Below are positions 1 through 6,159 of a stretch of DNA of 6,253 nt, in pieces. Positions within the stretch are counted from its first letter, which is position 1. Every line of letters starts with the position of its first letter. The notes beneath the pieces are model-generated. The model worked only from the letters and a program-made list of their open reading frames with translations, was not told where the DNA came from and searched no databases. A program made the translations under genes and the position numbers. Source of the stretch: Pseudomonadota bacterium (GTDB lineage Bacteria; Desulfobacterota; Desulfovibrionia; Desulfovibrionales; Desulfovibrionaceae); NCBI GenBank assembly GCA_018822065.1, contig JAHJKV010000091.1, positions 1 to 6,253 of the forward strand, given 5' to 3'.

Positions 1-1235
1 CCCCACCATATCTGGCGGGAGATGCACCAGTCACGGATATTGTCCAGCCACTCGTAGTAGGTCTTACTCCAGTGTTCGGGGTAGATTTGCGTCTGCGCGG
101 GCACTGCGGCGCGGGCTTTCTCGGCCAGGGGCTTCATGGCCACGAACCACTGGGTGGACACATGGGGTTCCACCACCTCGTGACAGCGGTAGCACTCGCC
201 CACGGAATTTTCATATTCCTGCACTTCGACCAGCAAGCCCAGCCCGTCCAGGTCGGCGACCACAGCCTCGCGAGCCGCGTCCTTGTGCAAACCCTGATAT
301 TTTTCCGGCGCGTTCTCGTTCACATGCCCCTTGGAGTCGAGCACGGAAAGGATGGGCAGCTTGTGCTTGCGGCCCAGGTCCCAGTCATTGTGGTCATGAC
401 CGGGCGTAACCTTGAGGCAACCGGTGCCGAACTCGATGTCCACGTAACTGTCGCCGATGATGGGGATTTCGCGGTCCACCAGCGGCAGCTTCACGCTCTT
501 GCCGATGAGCTGGTTGAAGCGGTCGTCCTCCGGGTTCACGGCCACGGCAGTGTCCGCCAGCATGGTCTCAGGCCGGGTTGTGGCGACTGTCACCGAGCCT
601 GAGCCGTCGGCCAGGGGGTAGCGGATGTGCCAGATATGCCCCTGCCTGGGGGAATGCTCCACCTCGTCGTCGGCCAGGGCCGTATGGCAACGGTTGCAAA
701 AATTGATGAGGTATTCGCCCTTGTAGACCAGTCCCTCGTTGTAGAGGCGCACAAAAACCTTGCGCACCGCCTCGGGCAGGCTGCCGCCCAGGGTAAACCG
801 CTCGCGGGTCCAGTCCACGCTGGCACCCATGCGCCGGATCTGGTTCAGGATGGTGCTGCCCTTGTCCTCGCGCCAGGCCCAGACCCGTTCGATAAAGGCC
901 TCGCGCCCCAGGTCGTCGCGGGTCTTGCCCTCTTTCTTGAGCTCCCGCTCCACCACGTTCTGGGTGGCGATGCCCGCATGGTCCGTTCCCGGCACCCAGA
1001 GCACGTTCTTGCCCTGCTGGCGGTTGAAACGGCAGAGAATGTCCTGCAAGGTGATGTTCAGGGCATGGCCCATGTGCAGCACGCCAGTGACGTTCGGTGG
1101 CGGAATGACGATGGAGTAGGCATCGCCCTCAGCCTCGGGGTCGGCGGTAAAGGTTCCACTCTCCTCCCAATGGGAACCCCATTTCTTTTCCACGTCCCAG
1201 GGCTCGTAACCTTTGGGCAGTTCGGGTTTGGCCAT
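1..1235 (-). CDS. valS: valyl-tRNA synthetase, N-terminal part (cut by window edge)
   Basis: Cytoplasmic class Ia aminoacyl-tRNA synthetase that charges tRNA-Val with valine and edits mischarged threonine. The 411 complete codons seen begin MAKPELPKGYEPWDVEKKW and cover less than half of a typical ValRS of about 880-950 residues. Visible landmarks are the HIGH-type ATP motif as HMGH at 54-57 inside PPPNVTGVLHMGHAL, GTDHAGIATQ at 83-92, and the editing (CP1) domain from about 190 to 345 with TTRPET at 219-224 and GTGCLKVTPGHD at 270-281. DWCISRQIWW lies at the cut end. Two CxxC pairs (C180/C183 and C348/C351) flank the editing domain and look like a zinc site; this is an inference, since E. 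coli ValRS lacks the first pair. The KMSKS motif and anticodon-binding domain lie outside the window. Start: ATG at 1235-1233, with a strong AGGAG at 1249-1245 nine bases upstream. It is divergent from the gene at 1369. Confidence 0.97.
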   Translation of the reverse strand, partial: MAKPELPKGYEPWDVEKKWGSHWEESGTFTADPEAEGDAYSIVIPPPNVTGVLHMGHALNITLQDILCRFNRQQGKNVLWVPGTDHAGIATQNVVERELKKEGKTRDDLGREAFIERVWAWREDKGSTILNQIRRMGASVDWTRERFTLGGSLPEAVRKVFVRLYNEGLVYKGEYLINFCNRCHTALADDEVEHSPRQGHIWHIRYPLADGSGSVTVATTRPETMLADTAVAVNPEDDRFNQLIGKSVKLPLVDREIPIIGDSYVDIEFGTGCLKVTPGHDHNDWDLGRKHKLPILSVLDSKGHVNENAPEKYQGLHKDAAREAVVADLDGLGLLVEVQEYENSVGECYRCHEVVEPHVSTQWFVAMKPLAEKARAAVPAQTQIYPEHWSKTYYEWLDNIRDWCISRQIWW

Positions 1236-1243
1236 CTATGAAA

Positions 1244-1252
1244 TCTCCTCTC
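1244..1252 (-). promoter_or_regulatory. ribosome binding site of valS
   Basis: On the minus strand the bases read GAGAGGAGA, ending eight bases before the ATG at 1235. This is the best Shine-Dalgarno sequence in the window and fixes the valS start. Confidence 0.85.
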
Positions 1253-1281
1253 GCGGATTGAAAAGCATAGGAAACAACGCC

Positions 1282-1317
1282 TTGCAAGCCCGGCCCAATA
1301 GCGGGTCGGGCTTGCAA
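1282..1317. repeat. perfect 11-bp inverted repeat (hairpin) in the divergent spacer
   Basis: The arms TTGCAAGCCCG (1282-1292) and CGGGCTTGCAA (1307-1317) are perfect reverse complements. Inside them CCC (1294-1296) can pair with GGG (1303-1305) across one G/T apposition, so the stem can reach about 15 pairs with a 6-base loop (1297-1302). Neither strand has a T-run just after the stem, so it does not look like a rho-independent terminator. A terminator would also be oddly placed between two divergent gene starts. It could be an operator shared by valS and the BPL-N gene, a leader-RNA structure in valS mRNA, or a dispersed palindromic repeat. The outer TTGCAA is itself palindromic and could serve as a weak -35 element in either direction, but no good -10 accompanies it. 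Confidence 0.7.
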
Positions 1318-1368
1318 CGACGCGATGCACTTGATAGCGTGCGGTTCACCCTAGCCGGAGCCTGAAGG

Positions 1369-2589
1369 ATGTCAAGCATCTACATATATTGGGACGAATC
1401 GCATTTCTGGGGCCTCATGGCCGTCCGGGCGCTCTCGGCGTGGGGCATTGACCACCGCCTGGTGCGCGGCTCTGAGATAGCCCAGGGAATCCTCGCTGAC
1501 AAGCCCCCGAAGGTCCTCCTGGTCCCTGGCGGTCGGGCCAAGGGCAAAACAGAACGCCTCGGCCCTAAGGGCATGGACGCCATCCGCACCTATGTCGCCT
1601 CAGGCGGCACCTATCTCGGCTTCTGCGGCGGGGCCGGGCTGGCCCTGTCCGGCGGGGGCGGCCTGGGCCTGTGCCCCTGGAAGCGCCGCGGCTTCACCAA
1701 CCGGCTCCAGCACTTTCTCTCCGGCCATATCCACGTCACCCTGAACATGGGCCAGGACCTGATTCCGCCCTCCCTGGGCGAGGCCGCCCTGCTCCCGGTC
1801 TGGTGGCCGGGCCAGTTCGGCCCGGAGGACGACGAGGTCACGGTCCTCGCCTGCTTCGGTCGCCCCGGTCCTGACTTCTGGGTGGCAGACCTGGCCCTGG
1901 ACTCCCTGCCCAAGGGCACCATGACCGACTGGGAAGCCATGTACGGCATCGGCCTGAACCCGGACTTCCTGGAGGGCAACCCCTGCGTTGTCACCGGCAG
2001 CCACGGCCAGGGCCGCTACATCCTGAGCTACGCCCACCTGGAAACCCCGGCCTCTTCCCAGGCCAATGGCTGGCTGGCCCACCTCCTGGGCCGCTTGCTC
2101 GACACCGAGACCACACGCCCCCCCCTGCCCGCCTGGAACCTGACCGAACGGCCCGTGGTCTGGCATGACCCCGTGCTCACAGACGCCCGCGAGATGCTCA
2201 CCTCGGCCATCAACACCGGCCTGGCCCACCTTCTGCTCTTCTGGCGCACCCCCTGGCTGCTGGGCTGGCGACGCGGCATCCCCGGCGCGGGCATCAACGC
2301 CCTCTTCGCCCTGGTCTGCGAATCCCTGGCCAGCCAACCCACCCCCGCAGCCTCAGCATTCTGGGCCGAGCGCAGCGAAGCCTTCGCCAAAAACATGGAA
2401 CTGCTTTACAACGGCCTGACTGGCTTCCTCCTGGCCGAACGACTGGCCATGACCGTCTTCCACTCCGAAACCGACTCGGTCCCCGGTCTCAAGGAACGCC
2501 GCGAGATCCTGTTCGGTCCGCCCCCTGGAGCTGGCGGGGTTTACGGCGAACTGCTCGACGACCTGGAAACCCTCTTCTATCTGCTCTAG
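1369..2589 (+). CDS. BPL-N domain protein (class I glutamine-amidotransferase-like) with C-terminal extension
   Basis: 406 residues, no signal peptide seen. Residues about 1-245 resemble the amidotransferase-like N-terminal domain of eukaryotic biotin-protein ligase (BPL-N). There is an alternating beta/alpha start (IYIYWDE at 4-10), a VLLVPGG strand-loop at 49-55, and a nucleophile elbow YLGFCGGAG at 82-90 with Cys86. GSHGQGRYILSYAHLE at 210-225 could supply the His223-x-Glu225 pair that completes a Cys-His-Glu triad like the HPE of class I amidotransferases. No biotin-ligase catalytic domain follows. Residues about 256-406 are mainly helical by inspection, with a hydrophobic stretch near 285-300 (LAHLLLFWRTPWLLGW), and I do not recognise them. 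The substrate is unknown; a hydrolase, amidase or non-catalytic binding role are all possible. The start is fixed by an in-frame TGA at 1363-1365. A GGAG at 1357-1360, eight bases upstream, is the likely ribosome binding site. It stands alone on the plus strand, 168 bp before fapA. Confidence 0.85.
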   Translation: MSSIYIYWDESHFWGLMAVRALSAWGIDHRLVRGSEIAQGILADKPPKVLLVPGGRAKGKTERLGPKGMDAIRTYVASGGTYLGFCGGAGLALSGGGGLGLCPWKRRGFTNRLQHFLSGHIHVTLNMGQDLIPPSLGEAALLPVWWPGQFGPEDDEVTVLACFGRPGPDFWVADLALDSLPKGTMTDWEAMYGIGLNPDFLEGNPCVVTGSHGQGRYILSYAHLETPASSQANGWLAHLLGRLLDTETTRPPLPAWNLTERPVVWHDPVLTDAREMLTSAINTGLAHLLLFWRTPWLLGWRRGIPGAGINALFALVCESLASQPTPAASAFWAERSEAFAKNMELLYNGLTGFLLAERLAMTVFHSETDSVPGLKERREILFGPPPGAGGVYGELLDDLETLFYLL

Positions 2590-2757
2590 TAAACATAGTT
2601 CATCTATCCGGTATCATTTGACTATCCAACTCATTGTCGATCGCAACCGCAAACAGTCCGGCATCATTGGGGAAATTTTGGCAATATCTTGCGATACCGT
2701 CCAGCTTCAGGTATTTAGGTCATGAGGAACAAATGACAGCAGTACACGGGGACCCCA
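2590..2757. other. intergenic region upstream of fapA
   Basis: This gap is clearly more AT-rich than its flanks, as expected for a promoter region. It contains the direct repeat described separately, a 7-bp inverted pair CGGTATC (2609-2615) / GATACCG (2693-2699), and a small palindrome GCAA-TATC-TTGC (2681-2692). No hairpin followed by a T-run is seen after the stop codon at 2589, so no terminator is called for the upstream gene. The best sigma-70-like pair I could find, TTGCGA (2689-2694) and TATTTA (2712-2717) with a 17-base spacer, is weak. Confidence 0.5.
2607..2670. repeat. 14-bp imperfect direct repeat pair upstream of fapA
   Basis: TCCGGTATCATTTG at 2607-2620 recurs as TCCGGCATCATTGG at 2657-2670, identical at 12 of 14 positions and offset by exactly 50 bp. 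The spacing is close to five helical turns, which would suit a regulator binding two sites on roughly one face of the DNA. The regulatory role is an inference from position only. Confidence 0.5.
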
Positions 2758-2774
2758 ATGCCTTCCAAGCCTGA
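2733..2774 (+). CDS. possible 13-residue upstream ORF overlapping the fapA start
   Basis: ATG at 2733 opens a 13-codon frame (MTAVHGDPNAFQA) that ends with TGA at 2772-2774, inside the first codons of fapA and in a different frame. It is preceded by GAGGA (2724-2728) about five bases upstream, a better Shine-Dalgarno than the GGGGA (2748-2752) before the fapA ATG. It could be a leader peptide whose translation delivers ribosomes to fapA, or simply chance. No homologous family can be judged at this size. Confidence 0.25.
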   Translation: MTAVHGDPNAFQA

Positions 2775-4728
2775 GAGCAGCCGACAAGAAAATGCGGACG
2801 CGACGATTCGCTTCTGCATGTCCGAGGATGGCATGAAACTCGGCATCAGCCGTTATCTGGCGCCCCAGGGACAAGGTCGCCCTCTCACTGCCAAATCCAT
2901 TCGCACCCAACTCGAAAATGCCGGCGTCCGGCAAACGCCCGTGCCTGGAGCCCCGGAGCGGGTTATTGAGCTTTTGCGCCAGGGCAAGGACTACCGCAAG
3001 GTGGTGCTGGTGCGCGGCCTGGAACCGCGCGAGCCCTCCGACGCCAGCATTAAGCCCGAAGGCGACCTTCGTTTCCCGGTCTTTCCTGGCCAGGTGATTG
3101 CCCACAAGCTCCCGCCCTCCCAGGGCGAACCCGGCCGGACCATCGACGGTCGCGTGATCAAGCCCAAGGCCACCACCTCGGAACACAAGAAGGACATGGC
3201 GGTCCAAGCCGGAGAGAATTGCACCTTCGACGCCACGGACAATGTCTTCATCGCCCAGGTCTACGGCATCGCCCTGATCAAGGAGGACTCGGTCCACATC
3301 CTCCCCGGTCTGGAAATCAGCGAGGACCTGACCAAGATACTGGGCATGATCCACTACCGCGACCACCTTGGGCAGGCCATCACCGCCCTGCGTTTCAAGG
3401 ACGAGATATCTCGCTTGGAGTCGTCCTTGCCCGTCAACGAGGACAATATCCGCCTAGCCACGGCCAAAGCTCGCGAAGAGCGCAAGCTTCAACGCGAAGT
3501 GCCCGTGGTCACCGGCAAGGAACCCATCAACGGTGCGGACGCCTGGCTCGAAATCCTGGCTGAACCGCCCCCTTCTTCCGAAAAGACCCAACCCAAAAAC
3601 AGTTCCGAGGCTCATACAGAGTCGGAATCGCTCCGCATCGACTACCGCGAACGGGACATCCTGCCTGTCGCCGAACCAGGCGAGACCATCGCCCAACTGC
3701 ACGAACCCGAGCAGGGCATCTCCGGGCTCGACATCTATGGCCGCCCCATTCCGGCCCACTCAGGCAAGGTCCGGTCCATCCTGCCCGGCGAGAACGTCGT
3801 GGCCCGCGAAGGCGGTTTCTTTGAAGCAAAAGATGCAGGCCTTGTGGTGGTGGAACGAGGCGTGCTCGCGGTCACCCAGCTCCTGGTGATCAACCGCGAC
3901 GTAGACATCGCCACCGGCAACATCCGGGCCGAGCTGGGCTCGGTCAAGGTCCGCGGCACGATCCAGGCGGGCATGACCGTCATCGCCCCCCAGCACATCG
4001 TGGTGGACGATACTGTGGAAGCCGCCAACGTCGAGGCCGGGGGCGACATCACCGTGGGCGGCGGGCTGCTCATGGACAACAAGGGACTGATCAAGGCAGG
4101 CGGCAACGTCGTGGCCTCCTTTGCCAACAACGCCCGGATTCAGGCAGGCAATAACGTCAGCATCAAGAACAACATCACCAACTGCCACATCGAAATCGGC
4201 GGAATGCTCTTTGCCACCAAGGGCAAGGGTATGATCCAGGGGGGAGAGATCATCACGGTCAAGGGACTCGAGGCCAAGGAACTCGGCACGGAACTTGGAC
4301 AGGCCACCACCGTCGCCGTGGTGGTCAAGACCGAGGTGGACAGGAACGTCATCCTGGCCCGGAGAAAGATCAAGCGGGAAGTCATGCGTGTGGTGAACGC
4401 CATCGGCGATGGCGATCCAAAAGAACTGCTCATCCGCACTGCCCCGGCCAAGCGCAAGGCCGTGGCGGAACTCATCAAATATCGCATGAAGCTACAAAAG
4501 AAGCTCGAGTCCATCGACCAATACATGCGGGGACAGGGGGAAAAGCGCCAAAAGACCCTGGCCGAGGCGCGCATCAAGGTCTGGACCTCCATTCATCCCG
4601 GCGTGACCATCCACCTCGGCGGACGCGTGCTCACCGTGGACCGCCGCATCGACCGCAGCCAGATTTACTGGAATCAAGACGAACGCCGGATCATCATCGG
4701 CCGCCTGGGTGCCCAGAGCTCCAACTAA
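2758..4728 (+). CDS. fapA: FapA family protein (DUF342, flagellar assembly protein A-like)
   Basis: 656-residue cytoplasmic-looking protein without signal peptide or membrane helix. Order: N-terminal region (1-95); a first GxxIAxxxPxxQGxxGxxIxGR module at about 108-185 (PGQVIAHKLPPSQGEPG); a helical stretch (185-265); a polar, probably flexible linker (268-292); a second copy of the module at about 300-378 (PGETIAQLHEPEQGISG); and a Gly/Val/Ile-rich repeat region (about 380-505) with a bactofilin-like right-handed beta-helix pattern (VKVRGTIQAGMTVIA, VEAGGDITVGGG, IKAGGNVVAS, IQAGNNVSIK). A charged coiled coil (about 525-610) follows, then a short beta tail (VTIHLGGRVLTV). This is the DUF342/FapA architecture. 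In Vibrio, FapA is needed for flagellar assembly and responds to carbon status through EIIA-Glc; whether that holds here is unknown. Start: an in-frame TGA at 2734-2736 excludes upstream starts, and GGGGA lies five bases before the ATG. ATG 2818 is a less likely alternative. The end overlaps the truA stop by 4 bp. Confidence 0.9.
   Translation: MPSKPESSRQENADATIRFCMSEDGMKLGISRYLAPQGQGRPLTAKSIRTQLENAGVRQTPVPGAPERVIELLRQGKDYRKVVLVRGLEPREPSDASIKPEGDLRFPVFPGQVIAHKLPPSQGEPGRTIDGRVIKPKATTSEHKKDMAVQAGENCTFDATDNVFIAQVYGIALIKEDSVHILPGLEISEDLTKILGMIHYRDHLGQAITALRFKDEISRLESSLPVNEDNIRLATAKAREERKLQREVPVVTGKEPINGADAWLEILAEPPPSSEKTQPKNSSEAHTESESLRIDYRERDILPVAEPGETIAQLHEPEQGISGLDIYGRPIPAHSGKVRSILPGENVVAREGGFFEAKDAGLVVVERGVLAVTQLLVINRDVDIATGNIRAELGSVKVRGTIQAGMTVIAPQHIVVDDTVEAANVEAGGDITVGGGLLMDNKGLIKAGGNVVASFANNARIQAGNNVSIKNNITNCHIEIGGMLFATKGKGMIQGGEIITVKGLEAKELGTELGQATTVAVVVKTEVDRNVILARRKIKREVMRVVNAIGDGDPKELLIRTAPAKRKAVAELIKYRMKLQKKLESIDQYMRGQGEKRQKTLAEARIKVWTSIHPGVTIHLGGRVLTVDRRIDRSQIYWNQDERRIIIGRLGAQSSN
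4725..4728. other. convergent stop-codon overlap of fapA and truA
   Basis: The bases CTAA give TAA (4726-4728) to fapA on the plus strand and TAG (4727-4725) to truA on the minus strand. No non-coding base separates the genes, so any terminator for either transcript would lie inside the other gene. I saw no hairpin with a T-run in either direction nearby; the short palindrome GCCCATGGGC at 4763-4772 lacks one. Confidence 0.9.
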
Positions 4729-5477
4729 CCGTTTTCAGGATAGACGACCCGCTCCAGGCACAGCCCATGGGCCGGAGCCGTGGGCGGAGCCGCCTCGCGG
4801 CGGAGCCCCCGCAAAATGTCACCAACCTGTTCAGCCTGAATTTTCCCCCGCCCCACCGCGACCAGACACCCCATGATATTGCGGACCATCTGCTTGAGGA
4901 AACCGCACGCCGTGAAACGCCAGACCCACTCCTCTGAATGGAGCCCCGGAACGCGGCAGATGGAATGCATGGTCCGGATCGTGGTCTTCACCACCGTGCC
5001 CTTGTTCTGGAAGGCGGCAAAATCGTGTTCGCCCAGCAGCAACCGGGCCGCTTTGTCCATGGCCTCCAGGTCGACCTCGCCACAGACCCAGACGAAACGC
5101 CGCCGCTGGGGCAACTGCCGATCCCGGTCACACCACAGGGAATAGGCATAGGTCTTGGACTGGGCCGAATAGCGGGCATGAAAATCGTCTGCCACGTCCT
5201 CGGCACGGAGCACGCGGACATCCAGGGGAAGATTGACATTGAGGGCCTTGGCCCAGGGGATGGGAGACCGGGTTGCCGGGGCCGTGAAATGGGCGACCTG
5301 CCCCAGGGCATGCACTCCGGCATCGGTGCGACCCGAGCCATGCACCCGGACCTGTTCGCCCGTGATGGAGAAAAACGCCTTTTCCAACTCGCCCTGCACG
5401 GTCCGGATACCCGGCTGGAGCTGCCAGCCGGCATAGTCCGTGCCTTCATAGGCCAGGGTGAGTTTGATGCGGCCCAT
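4725..5477 (-). CDS. truA: tRNA pseudouridine(38-40) synthase TruA
   Basis: Converts uridines at positions 38-40 of the tRNA anticodon stem-loop to pseudouridine; cytoplasmic. At 250 residues it is full length for the family. Motifs seen: the N-terminal strand and DYAGWQLQP at 14-22; RTVQGELEKA at 25-34; the catalytic-loop motif GSGRTDAGVHA at 47-57 with nucleophile Asp52; FHARYSAQSKTYAY at 99-112 with the conserved active-site Tyr110; HDFAAFQ at 151-157; GFLKQMVRNIMG at 192-203; and APAHGLCLE at 234-242. All key residues are present. It starts 13 bp after motE on the same strand and has no clear Shine-Dalgarno (CCGAG directly before the ATG), so translation may depend on coupling to motE. 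It converges on fapA, with the two stop codons overlapping. Confidence 0.97.
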   Translation of the reverse strand: MGRIKLTLAYEGTDYAGWQLQPGIRTVQGELEKAFFSITGEQVRVHGSGRTDAGVHALGQVAHFTAPATRSPIPWAKALNVNLPLDVRVLRAEDVADDFHARYSAQSKTYAYSLWCDRDRQLPQRRRFVWVCGEVDLEAMDKAARLLLGEHDFAAFQNKGTVVKTTIRTMHSICRVPGLHSEEWVWRFTACGFLKQMVRNIMGCLVAVGRGKIQAEQVGDILRGLRREAAPPTAPAHGLCLERVVYPENG

Positions 5478-5490
5478 CTCGGATCGTCGG

Positions 5491-6159
5491 CTATTCTTGG
5501 AAGGGCACGCGCAGTTCCGTCAGAGCCTCGGAGAGCTGGGCCGCCTTGCGGGTCTCGATGAAGCCCAGGATTTCCCCCGCCTGCCTGCCGCCCAATCCGG
5601 AAAGAATCTTCACAGCCAGGTCCTGGTTCATGGTCTCAAGCACTGCCGCGGCGGACTTGGCCTTCATGTTGGCATAGGCCTTGACCAGCTTGTCGAGCTG
5701 CTCGTCCTTGACGCCCTTGGCCTCATCCAGCAGCTGCCTGAGCTGTTCATTGAGTTTTTCGATCTCCACGGTCTTGGCGCTGAGCTGGGCTTCCAGCTCC
5801 TTGAGAGAACGCTCCTTGGCCGCGAGTTCTTCCTCGCGCTTCTTGAGCACTTTCCAGTCGGAATCGTCCATGCCCGCAGGCTTGGTCTCCATTACCGCCC
5901 CATCCAGGGCCGCACCATCTGCCTCGGTCTGATCCGCCTCCGCAGTCTGGGCCACCGCCTCTTCGGCAGGGCTCGCAGCCGGAGTTTGGGCCAGGGCTTC
6001 CTCGACTCCCGCGATGGGGGCCACAGTTTCGACCATGCTCTGCGTCAGTGTTTCGACGCCCAGCACCCCGAAGAGCACGAGCTTGACGGCGGCCAAGATC
6101 ACAAGCAGCAAAAAGACCCTAGTAATCTTTACTCTTGTGCCGGAGCGCTGATGACTCAT
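5491..6159 (-). CDS. motE: MotE-like membrane-anchored coiled-coil protein (MgtE N-terminal-like domain)
   Basis: 222 residues from the chosen start. A short basic N-terminus (SHQRSGTRVKITR) leads into one membrane helix at about 14-36 (VFLLLVILAAVKLVLFGVLG), so the rest probably faces the periplasm. Then come an Ala/Glu/Thr-rich low-complexity segment (50-100), a charged coiled coil (about 103-150) and a C-terminal helical domain (about 152-216; VKAYANMKAKSAAAVLETM...) resembling the MgtE N-terminal/FliG-like repeat. This layout matches proteins annotated MotE, found next to fliJ in many flagellar operons and, in rhizobia, a chaperone for a motor protein; a direct role here is inferred. It is not a magnesium transporter, as the transport domain is absent. 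Start: ATG 6159-6157 has AAGG at 6169-6166 six bases upstream. ATG 6192 and TTG 6231 are in frame, but their upstream sequence is poor and they would deepen the overlap with fliJ. The start overlaps the end of fliJ by 41 bases. Confidence 0.85.
   Translation of the reverse strand: MSHQRSGTRVKITRVFLLLVILAAVKLVLFGVLGVETLTQSMVETVAPIAGVEEALAQTPAASPAEEAVAQTAEADQTEADGAALDGAVMETKPAGMDDSDWKVLKKREEELAAKERSLKELEAQLSAKTVEIEKLNEQLRQLLDEAKGVKDEQLDKLVKAYANMKAKSAAAVLETMNQDLAVKILSGLGGRQAGEILGFIETRKAAQLSEALTELRVPFQE

Noticed and set aside
72..602. Long plus-strand open frame opposite valS
   Set aside because: It lies fully antisense to clearly conserved valS codons. Its His/Gly/Leu-rich translation is typical of a reverse-strand shadow in GC-rich DNA. 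The same applies to 627-1241.
1600..2337. 245-codon minus-strand open frame opposite the BPL-N gene
   Set aside because: Its Gly/Gln/Ala-rich translation shows no recognisable motifs, and the plus strand encodes a protein with a coherent fold and motifs. The 2707-3366 and 3760-4188 minus frames opposite fapA are rejected for the same reason.
2590..2615. Sigma-28-like flagellar promoter (TAAA ... TCCGGTAT)
   Set aside because: The downstream element matches GCCGATAA at only 5 of 8 positions, and the spacing is about two bases too short. The TAAA begins immediately after the stop codon.
2669..2692. Sigma-54-like promoter upstream of fapA (TTGGC ... TTGC)
   Set aside because: TTGGCAATATCTTGC has only 9 bases between the GG and GC instead of the strict 10. 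The overlapping GGGG-based alternative with 10 bases has poor -24 and -12 boxes. Attractive for a flagellar gene but not supportable.
4763..4772. Palindrome GCCCATGGGC as a bidirectional terminator for fapA/truA
   Set aside because: There is no loop of adequate size and no T-tract, and it falls within conserved truA codons.
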